Source of the DNA: Aurantiochytrium sp. KH105
Lineage: Eukaryota; Sar; Bigyra; Thraustochytrida; Thraustochytriidae
Direction: 5' to 3'
Assembly (NCBI GenBank): GCA_003116975.1
Contig: BGKB01000299.1
Coordinates: forward strand, 1 to 37,324
DNA length: 37,324 nucleotides
Each line of letters begins with the position of its first letter. The first letter of the stretch is position 1. Of this stretch, positions 26,441 through 33,666 are shown one piece after another. A program made the translations under genes and the position numbers. Under the pieces are notes generated by a model. It saw only the letters and a list, made by a program, of their open reading frames with translations, searched no databases and was not told the DNA's origin.

Positions 26441-26672
26441 GCCTGCGCTTCCCTCCTCAGCCCGCTCGCATCGGCCACGCCGGCGGCGAGGCACGCGGCC
26501 GCTCTGCGCCGCTCTCTAGCGAGGCGAGGCGAGGCGGGCGGGGTGGTGCAGCAGGCAGCCAGGCAGGACGCGGAGGGAGGCGGGGTAGAAGTACTTCATC
26601 GGGGCGGGCGGCGGTGGCATGGAGGATGGAGCCGCCCTCCCTTCCGCGTGCAATCGGCGGGGACGCATTGCA

Positions 26673-26739
26673 TCATTCATTCTCATTCATTCATTCATTC
26701 ATTCATTCATTCATTCATTCATTCGTTCATTCATTCATT
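26673..26739. repeat. (ATTC)n tetranucleotide array
   Basis: About sixteen units with one TCTC and one GTTC interruption lie here. The unit is the complement of the GAAT array at 4441-4470. Confidence 0.97.
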
Positions 26740-27036
26740 GCCTTGTAACGCAGCGTAGCGTAGCGTTGTGTTGCGATCCTGGTTCGTAGCGAGAGCGAGG
26801 CCCGGACTTCCACTTCTCGAGCAGGCACTGGCAGAATGAACGAGGGAGCCGATAGAAGGAAGGGGGGCGATGATGATGCAGGCTGCAAGTTGGGAATGGA
26901 GGACTGCGACTCGAGCAACAGCTAGCTGCACCTACCAAGGCAGGCAGGCAGGCAAGCATACAGCACGAGCAAAAGAAAAAGAAAAAGATCACAGTCGACA
27001 AACAAGTCAAGGTCTCTATGTATAGTATGAAGGGCG

Positions 27037-27960
27037 TTACGCGGGACCCGCGGTTTCTACGATGCCATTAAAGAAGTGCGTATAGCGCGTGACGAACTTG
27101 CAAGAGTCTGGCGAGGTGGAACTCGTCGTGGAGGCACCTGGCAAGGGTGGACCGGCGACGCCTGCGGAGCAAGGGGGCTCGCTCTGATTGATGACGTAAA
27201 ATGTGTAGCTCGTCGTGTACGGATCCGCGGGCGAGGCAGCGCTGTGGACCTGCGCAGGACTCGTCGAGAAACTAGAGGCACCGCGTTTGCCGCGAGGTGA
27301 AGTCTTGGAAGACCCAAATGAAGCTGCGTCAAGCACGACATAGGTTGTGAAAAAGGTCTTGAAGATCTCCCCGGTCTCCGGATGCGTAGCGACGCGCAGC
27401 TGTTTGTAGGTGACGTGAATGTTACGTTCGGACAAGGTCTGCACAAGCGATTCGCGACGGGATCGCACCGGAGATACGATGCGCACGTCCCGACCTCCAT
27501 CAACACTTTCAAGCGTAAAGCTCGAGTGAGCGCGTGCGCGAGGCGGCTTCGCAGCATGTCCATCAAGGCTGGTTTTACGCCGTTGCAGACTGCCTTCCGT
27601 CGTATTTACACGGGGCCGGCTTTGTTTATTCTTCTCGCTCTTGGCCTCGTCCTTGCCTTCGAGCGAAAAGCCTTCCTCGAGCTCGAGGTCTCCCCAGCCC
27701 TTGAGCTTGGCGGCCTCCACGGCACGAGGGGACGGGACCATTTTTGGCGATTGTGGTGCCAGCGAGTTTTTGCGCCCTTGCAGCATCTTGTCCAGAGTAG
27801 TGTCGCTCCCCGCGACCAACCGTGGCCGTGTCTTCGGTCGTTCGCGCTGTTGAAGCTCGCACTCACCCCCCTGCTGCCGGTCTGGACCGCGCGCTCGTTT
27901 GGACCCGGGCCCGGTCCCTTCAAGCACGCTTCGACGCGGTCCACCGACTGCGGCCACCAA
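27037..27960 (-). CDS. Unrecognised protein, C-terminal reading frame without clear start
   Basis: This minus-strand frame encodes about 307 residues to the stop at 27037. It begins at a TTG, because no in-frame ATG follows the upstream TGA (at about 28093). The first 190 residues are basic and disordered (Lys/Arg/Ser/Pro-rich). The last 120 look folded: SFTLESVDGGRDVRIVSPV, then RRESLVQTLSERNIHVTYKQLRV, PETGEIFKTFFTTYVVLDAAS and PYTTSYTFYVINQSE. I do not recognise the family. The only nearby in-frame ATG is at 28233, but that reading runs into the TGA after 47 codons. The true start therefore needs an intron, a frameshift correction or a non-AUG codon. Only about 440 bp separate it from the 3' end of the next minus-strand gene at 28399. 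Composition and uninterrupted length support a real gene, but not strongly. Confidence 0.5.
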   Translation of the reverse strand: MVAAVGGPRRSVLEGTGPGSKRARGPDRQQGGECELQQRERPKTRPRLVAGSDTTLDKMLQGRKNSLAPQSPKMVPSPRAVEAAKLKGWGDLELEEGFSLEGKDEAKSEKNKQSRPRVNTTEGSLQRRKTSLDGHAAKPPRARAHSSFTLESVDGGRDVRIVSPVRSRRESLVQTLSERNIHVTYKQLRVATHPETGEIFKTFFTTYVVLDAASFGSSKTSPRGKRGASSFSTSPAQVHSAASPADPYTTSYTFYVINQSEPPCSAGVAGPPLPGASTTSSTSPDSCKFVTRYTHFFNGIVETAGPA

Positions 27961-28398
27961 GGTTGATTTCTTGCCGTTGTTCGAGCTGTTGAGCCTCTGC
28001 GGCTGTCTGTCAGGGATACGGACCCCACGGCGGCTCCGCGTCCGAGCCCTTGGCGAGGCGGCGCTTGCTGGAGCAGCGGGCCTCGCTGTTCAGGCTCTGG
28101 CGTGGCTTCGGACGCCTTCGCCGTCGCTGTTGCTATCGCCGTCGTCGCAGCCAGCAAAGTTGTTGTAAAGCGAAGTATAGAATTGGAAGCAGAAAATGGA
28201 CACTGTGCGCGGCACGGGGAAAAAAGATGGCATGCACAAGAAGGAGGTCGAATAGCCAGCGGAGGACAACAGCGCGGCGGAGAAGAAAAGGAAGAAGAAG
28301 AAGGAGAAGAAGAAGAAGAAGAAGAAGAAGAAGAAGAAGAAGAAGAAAAAACAACAGAAACAACAATTATTCATAAAAACGAAAAATGTAGGCTGGAC
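27961..28398. other. Spacer with (GAA)n array upstream of the unrecognised gene
   Basis: This lies between two minus-strand genes. It should contain the 5' end of the gene ending at 27037. Its middle is a (GAA)n run, and a minus-strand ATG lies at 28233. No exon boundary can be assigned with confidence. Confidence 0.45.
28281..28352. repeat. (GAA)n / (TTC)n trinucleotide array
   Basis: About 70 bp of almost pure GAA units (with GGA variants) lie on the + strand, just beyond the 3' end of the membrane-protein gene at 28399. Confidence 0.95.
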
Positions 28399-31300
28399 CT
28401 AGTCCGCCTCCGAAGTGTACTCAATGGTGGAGGAGACCCAGTGCAGGGCCCAAATCCAGGGAACGTTCATGACAAGCGAAGTGACGAGCAGCACCCAGCC
28501 CCATCGTTCCCACCGCTTGATGGCCTTGCGCACAGCAAGGCGAATGGCCTCTTGCATCGTGTCCCCCTTTTCTGTGACACGCTCGGGGTAAACAATGTCT
28601 CCACGATCCGTAACACTGATGAGAACGCTGAAATTCCGAACAACGACGATGCGCCATAAAACGCGAACCAGAGCACGGCTTCCAATGATACGCGAGATGT
28701 TAATGATGATGAAAATACCAACCACAGAAATGCCGGAAAAAAGGTTGGCATGAACCCAGTACTCGCTCGAGCACGCGGCATCAAAGGTGACAGAGCGCAA
28801 AAGATTCTCATCGGGGCCCTCTGCTTGACTTTGCACCGTGTCTTTGCCGCGAATCGCTTCGCAGCCCTCAACATTGTCGCACTCGTAAATTGCGGCCTTT
28901 GTAAGTGGACCAAAGGTGAGATCGAAGACAGGATCGTCTGTGCTGGATTCGAAGTCCGTACTGTACAGACCATCAATGTAGGCCAAGTCAAGGCACTCAA
29001 CCAGAGCGGCGTTCTGGCTCACCGTCGAGAAGAAACGCTCGTACGCCTCGTTGAAGCGTTCCACTTGTGCGTTGTAGAGCACTGTGTCGTCGAAACTCTG
29101 CTTGCTGCATTCGACGTCACGACCGACGTTAATGTCGTCCGTGCGCGACTGTGCCAAGGAGTCGCCGTCTGCGCATGCGTACTGAAAGGTGGCCGTGTAA
29201 CCGTTACGGTAAAGCATGGTGCCATTCGCCATGCCAGCTTCGATGTCGCGCCAGTCGTTCTGGACGCACGAGTCGACATACTCGTAGTAAAGGGGGCTGT
29301 ACGCATACCAAAAGCTGCCAAAGATGACACCCACTGCAACCACGGAGAGAATCGTAATGACAATCGGGTTGAGCACAATGGCTGCAATCTTTTGCAGCGG
29401 GGTCTTCTTGGGTCCCCAGCCGGCGCCATTATCCATCTTGATGCGCGCGTCGCCAGGAGGTGTCGCCAAGCCTGTCAGTGACCAGTACTTGTGAACAATG
29501 AGAAAGGTGCGAATGATGCGGAAAATGATGTCGAAGATGAGAATTAAATCGCTCATCTCCTGGATGCCGTCCGAGACGGCCTGTGTGATAGAATCGTCGT
29601 AAGCGTAAAAGTCCCACGAAGAATGATCTGTGAGTCGGACGAGGACCTCGGAAGAGGAAAGACTGGTGTTGAGAGTCTCAGCGTTGACGGAATCGGATGG
29701 CATGGGCTCCGCATCGTCAGTGGAGTCTGGCGTGAGGCCGCTGAGGGTGGAACTGAAGTTCGTGAAGAAGCTGTCGCCACTTGCGGACAAGTTCGCAAGT
29801 GTCTCATTCGTGTCAACTTCAGGAGGGTCGTAGTCGTCGGTCCACCCGGCCTCCCAGCCTGTCGAGCTTGATCGGAGTGCCTCGGACGAATCTTCAAAAA
29901 CCGTCCCATCCGCACTGATGTCGGAGGTGAGACCGCTGTACAGGTCCGGGAAGGTCGAAATCACATCAGTGATGCTTGTATCAGAAAAGCTCACGTAATA
30001 TATGGTATCCGTATCCGCATCGCTTTCAGGTGGAATGGTACCAAACGAGCCAAAGGCATCTTCCAACACAGCGAGATTGTCGTCCTTGAGTTCGTTGATC
30101 TTTTGGATCGTTTTCCTGTACTCGGTCATTTGCTCCAGGGCTTTGGTCTCGTAGTCGGCCAGTGCATCATTCAGCCTCGTAAAGAACTGTTCGGCCTCCG
30201 TAAAGGTGCCCTGGATCTTGGTGAAAATGGATTGGCCGGAGGAACAGCCGCCACCAACCACCATGCAAGCCCGCAGACTCTCCGCGAACCCCTCAGTGTT
30301 ATCGAAGGTATTCGACGTGTTGTGCACGCTTGCCACAAGCATCAACTGCAGCGACTGCAAATCGTCCGTTTTGTTGGCAAAGTACTCCTCGTCGTACTCT
30401 TTCTTCCGCTGAATCTGGAACGCGAGGTCCTCGGCTGCCAGCTCCGAAGTGGCGCGGTACGCATTGGCGGCATTGAGGGAATTAATGGCGGCAGCGTCAC
30501 CGGCCACGATGCCGTCAATCAGGAGGCACTCGGTTGCATTGGATGTCGTGCGAACGCTCGCATCGTTCATGTCGACGGTGCTGTAGAGCTCGGTCTGCGT
30601 CGCGTTGTACTTTGTCTCGGCAATGGTAATGTTGCCAATCAACCAAGTGAGCTCATTCTGGTTGAATAGCTTGGCGAGGTCACGTCGCCGCACCTCGAGT
30701 CGGAAGGTTCGGTCGAAGTCAGCCTCACAAGCATCCGCGACACGATTTACGTCGTCCGCGTAGTCGTCCCGAGCCTGCGTGGAGGTCGAGTATGCAAACG
30801 AATTGCGATCAGACACGTCGGTGAGCACGGGAATTGGAATGTAGGCTTCGACGATAGCCTTGGCCATGCCGTACGAGGTGATCCACAGCCAGCAGACGGC
30901 AATCAGGGCCAGCCAGATGCGCTGTCCAATCTTTTTATCCGCGAGTTTGTGGCCCGTTGAGATGCCGGCGCCCTGAACTCCGCCCTTGACTCTGTTAAGC
31001 AGAAAGTTGGATTTCGAGGCTTCGCTCGGGGCCGATCTTGCCTCCACAGTTTCGAGGTCCTCTTCGTCGGACGACGCGCCCTCCTCTTCAAAGGCGAACT
31101 CGTGGTGCTCATCGCGATGAAAAATTGTGGACATGCGTGGGAGATGTAGACCTCCTTCGCCAGCGAAGCTCGTGCGACCCAACGCGCTGGGTCGCCGTGT
31201 CACGCTCAAGCGGCCGCTCACGCGCTGGAATTTGGACGAGATACGTGAGGAAAACATGTGCCATGGCGAGTGATCAACCTCGTGTTCCTCCGGCAAAGGT

Positions 31301-31500
31301 CCAGCGGGGAGAGGGGGCGGAGCTCTGGCGGCGGGGGGCGGAGCTGTTGGTCGTCGTGGCATTTGCGAGGCTACTCTCGGCGACCCGCCGTTGTGGCCGC
31401 TGCCATCATGTTCGGCTCGGTACATATTGTTCACAGTTTCGACGCTGGGTTGCCCGTCTTTGCTCGTCGTCCAGGTGGTCCGTCGAGGCGCGGATGGCAT
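28399..31500 (-). CDS. Large five-pass membrane protein, unrecognised family (paralogue A)
   Basis: This 1033-residue intronless frame starts at ATG 31500. The first 190 residues are disordered, Pro/Ser/Arg-rich with an acidic patch (EEEGASSDEEDLE), presumably cytosolic. Hydrophobic segments lie at about 194-217 (IWLALIAVCWLWITSYGMA), 647-672, 709-737 (ITILSVVAVGVIFGSFWYAY), 914-937 and 998-1023. They imply N-in/C-out topology with two ectodomains (about 218-646 and 738-913) carrying several N-glycosylation sequons (NIT, NAT, NKT, NGT) and paired cysteines. Blocks shared with the gene at 33667-36657 include HKYW...PPGDARIK, YSPLYYEY, NGTMLYRNGY, QYACADGDSLA, LRSVTFDAACSSE and YPERVTEKGD. The C-terminus is about 74% identical to the fragment at 37114-37324. 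No enzyme motif is seen. I considered prominin-like and DC-STAMP-like proteins but found no decisive motif. Confidence 0.88.
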   Translation of the reverse strand: MPSAPRRTTWTTSKDGQPSVETVNNMYRAEHDGSGHNGGSPRVASQMPRRPTAPPPAARAPPPLPAGPLPEEHEVDHSPWHMFSSRISSKFQRVSGRLSVTRRPSALGRTSFAGEGGLHLPRMSTIFHRDEHHEFAFEEEGASSDEEDLETVEARSAPSEASKSNFLLNRVKGGVQGAGISTGHKLADKKIGQRIWLALIAVCWLWITSYGMAKAIVEAYIPIPVLTDVSDRNSFAYSTSTQARDDYADDVNRVADACEADFDRTFRLEVRRRDLAKLFNQNELTWLIGNITIAETKYNATQTELYSTVDMNDASVRTTSNATECLLIDGIVAGDAAAINSLNAANAYRATSELAAEDLAFQIQRKKEYDEEYFANKTDDLQSLQLMLVASVHNTSNTFDNTEGFAESLRACMVVGGGCSSGQSIFTKIQGTFTEAEQFFTRLNDALADYETKALEQMTEYRKTIQKINELKDDNLAVLEDAFGSFGTIPPESDADTDTIYYVSFSDTSITDVISTFPDLYSGLTSDISADGTVFEDSSEALRSSSTGWEAGWTDDYDPPEVDTNETLANLSASGDSFFTNFSSTLSGLTPDSTDDAEPMPSDSVNAETLNTSLSSSEVLVRLTDHSSWDFYAYDDSITQAVSDGIQEMSDLILIFDIIFRIIRTFLIVHKYWSLTGLATPPGDARIKMDNGAGWGPKKTPLQKIAAIVLNPIVITILSVVAVGVIFGSFWYAYSPLYYEYVDSCVQNDWRDIEAGMANGTMLYRNGYTATFQYACADGDSLAQSRTDDINVGRDVECSKQSFDDTVLYNAQVERFNEAYERFFSTVSQNAALVECLDLAYIDGLYSTDFESSTDDPVFDLTFGPLTKAAIYECDNVEGCEAIRGKDTVQSQAEGPDENLLRSVTFDAACSSEYWVHANLFSGISVVGIFIIINISRIIGSRALVRVLWRIVVVRNFSVLISVTDRGDIVYPERVTEKGDTMQEAIRLAVRKAIKRWERWGWVLLVTSLVMNVPWIWALHWVSSTIEYTSEAD

Positions 31501-31640
31501 TCAAAGAGTCCTTGGCGCTCGACCGCCTCGAGAAGGCAAGTCTCACCGCCCGCGGTGCTCGCGTATGCTGTCAATGAGACCTTTTACGCCTGGCCTTTGC
31601 TGCCGCAGCCGCTGCCGCAGCCGCTGCTGCTCTGTTTTCC

Positions 31641-31641
31641 G

Positions 31642-31680
<39 letters not shown>

Positions 31681-31681
31681 C
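31641..31681. repeat. (GTGC)10 tetranucleotide array
   Basis: Ten uninterrupted GTGC units lie about 140 bp upstream of the start codon of paralogue A. Alternating purine-pyrimidine sequence of this kind can adopt Z-DNA. Confidence 0.97.
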
Positions 31682-31726
31682 GTACCGAGTACGCGCACGC
31701 GAGCCCGCGATGAGTCCGATCGAGAT

Positions 31727-31797
31727 GAGCCGAGCCGAGCCGATCTGAGCCGCGCCGCGCCGCGCCGGGCGAAGCGACGCAAACCAAAGCGAAGCGA
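31727..31797. repeat. Period-5 block (GAGCC, CGCGC, AAGCG units)
   Basis: GAGCC units pass into CGCGC units and then into AAGCG units without losing the 5-bp phase. This resembles the pentamer blocks upstream of HADHA. Confidence 0.75.
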
Positions 31798-33192
31798 ACT
31801 GGTCGCGCGCGGCGCCAGTGCGCTTGCCCCCGCTCGCTTCTTCGCGCGCGCCACGCTCTTGAACTCTGCTGCTGATGCTGCAGGCAGGACTGTGCCGACA
31901 GAGGTGGCAGAAATCTTCTCGGTAGAAGCAGTTAGTATGAATAGAAGTATCGCTAGGCCACGGCTTGACTGGTGCGTGTGAAGACGCGTGCACGCGCCGC
32001 TCCGGTCAGGGACTATACTCTACTTTCAGCTTCGTTTACCCGACTTCGCGACGCCGCCACGCACTGTATGCGCGCGTTTTGTTTCACTTCCGGGCCGGCC
32101 GGCCGGCCTGCTTCCAGGCCGGCTCGTACAAGTTACAGTTAGAATTTTTTTTTTTTGGAATGCTGAAGTCCAGTGGCGGAGACTTTACTGAGGTGGTTTC
32201 GGAGCAGAGGCTGTGAGGAGGTCTGCCAGTGGAGTCAAGCTTTCCAGTTACAAAAGGACCGTGTAAGTCGGCTAGAAATCTGTTTTCCTATTATCCCCGC
32301 TTTTACTCGACTTGCCCCGACGCGTGCTAGCCGCGCCCCGTACTCCCACAATAGCATGCGTGCATGCGCAGCTGCGCTGGTTATCTCCCGGCTTCGCTCC
32401 CGAGTCGGGCGGCGGGCTGTGGCAGTCTGCGAGATGACTCTGCCCCTCTCGCGTACACTGCGCCACCCTCGCCGCCTCTCGCCCGGGCGTACCTGCCGAG
32501 CGCCGCGCTGTGGACCCGCAGCTGCCGCGCTGCCAACTAAGGCCACTGCCAACCTGTGCGACCTATACGCCGCCAGTGACGGAGGGCACCGTAGCCGCGC
32601 GCGACCGAAGCGGGCCGGAGCGTGATCCGAGACGGCTCGCGGTGCGGCCCGCTACTCGCGGAAGTCTCCCTGTCTGTCTGTGAGTCTCCGCGGCGGCCAC
32701 CGCGCTCGCCGCTCCTCAGCAGGGTGGCTGCGCCGGCCGACGGCCGCCGAGCCAGCGCAGGAGCAGCAGTGGTGGTGGAGAGAGAGAGAGAGAAAGGAGA
32801 AGCGCGCATCTGTCTGGCTTTTGGCTTCGCGCGTGCAGTGTCTCACGCTGTGAGGCAGGGTGTGTGTTTTGGGGGGTGTGCGCTTATGCATAAAGCGGGT
32901 CTTTTATTTACGGCGGCAGCGGCGTCATGGCGCTGTCGCTCGGTCTCTCGCTCTCGCGAGGCGAAGTGCAGCAGCGGCAGGCTGTGCAGGCACGCTGCAG
33001 CTGCGCGGAGGAGGAGCACAGCTGCGAGCTTCGCGGCTAGCTGCCAAGAAAGGAGGCCAAGGCGAACGCGCGAGGCGAGCGCGTGAGCGAGGTAGACTCA
33101 TGGGCACGTAGCCGGCGCGTGCACAAGCGCCCAGCTGCCAGACAGACAGACAGCCATGCCATACAGGCAACAAACAGAGGTATACATTCCCC

Positions 33193-33242
33193 ACTTGCGA
33201 CGCACGCCTGCAAGTCGGGTATCGCGGAAGGCGCACTTGCGC
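33193..33242. promoter_or_regulatory. ACTTGCG elements in the spacer upstream of paralogue B
   Basis: The copies are ACTTGCG at 33193, GCAAGTCG at about 33210 and a full GCGCACTTGCGC at 33231-33242. The last is identical over 12 bp to 5210-5221 upstream of PDHB. It lies about 430 bp before the paralogue B start. Confidence 0.3.
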
Positions 33243-33666
33243 CAACCAGCCAGCGTGGGCTTGACTGTGTGACTGACGGTCATGAACAAAAGAATAAAAA
33301 CAAAAAGCTCTTGGTACTAGGCCTTCTCAACAAGGGCCTATAGTACTACTACCACGCGCGTGCAGTTCCAAGCCAGTAGGGAGAAGGAGCGAGCAAACCT
33401 CGCGCGCGCGGCCCGCTCCGCTCCGCGCTCCGCGTCGCTGGCACGCCTTCCTTCCTCGCGTGCTTGCCTTGCTGCCAAAGAGCCTCGCTCGCGGCCGGCA
33501 GTGGCTGATCGAGCGCAAGTTCGCTTGAACTTCAACATCTACAGTATTCGCGTTCAAACCGAGACGGACGCCGAGCCGGCTGGCCGGCCGCAACGAAAGC
33601 GCCCGAAGCGTGCTCGCGTGCTCGCGTGCTCGCTCGCTCGGCTGCTTGCCCGAGCGTACTCGAGCG

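Larger units (their letters stand above)
25631..27036. other. HADHA upstream region rich in period-5 and period-4 repeats
   Basis: These 1.4 kb show no believable gene. Almost every open frame is built from repeat translations. The region contains GCTGC and CTGC arrays next to the HADHA start, two blocks of TGCAA/GCAAG pentamers, an ATTC array and a GTAGC stretch near 26750-26765. Confidence 0.65.
31501..33666. other. Divergent intergenic region between paralogues A and B
   Basis: These 2.17 kb between two divergent membrane-protein genes probably carry both promoters. They contain a GTGC array, GAGCC/CGCGC pentamers, a GGCC run at 32093-32108, a T-run at about 32145-32156 and ACTTGCG elements at 33193-33242. 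Frames here are short and compositionally biased, and I see no gene. Confidence 0.5.

Noticed and set aside
25488..26758. Frames of 240-300 codons upstream of HADHA
   Set aside because: Their peptides (Cys/Ala/Leu or His/Ser/Phe periodic) are direct translations of TGCAA and ATTC arrays.
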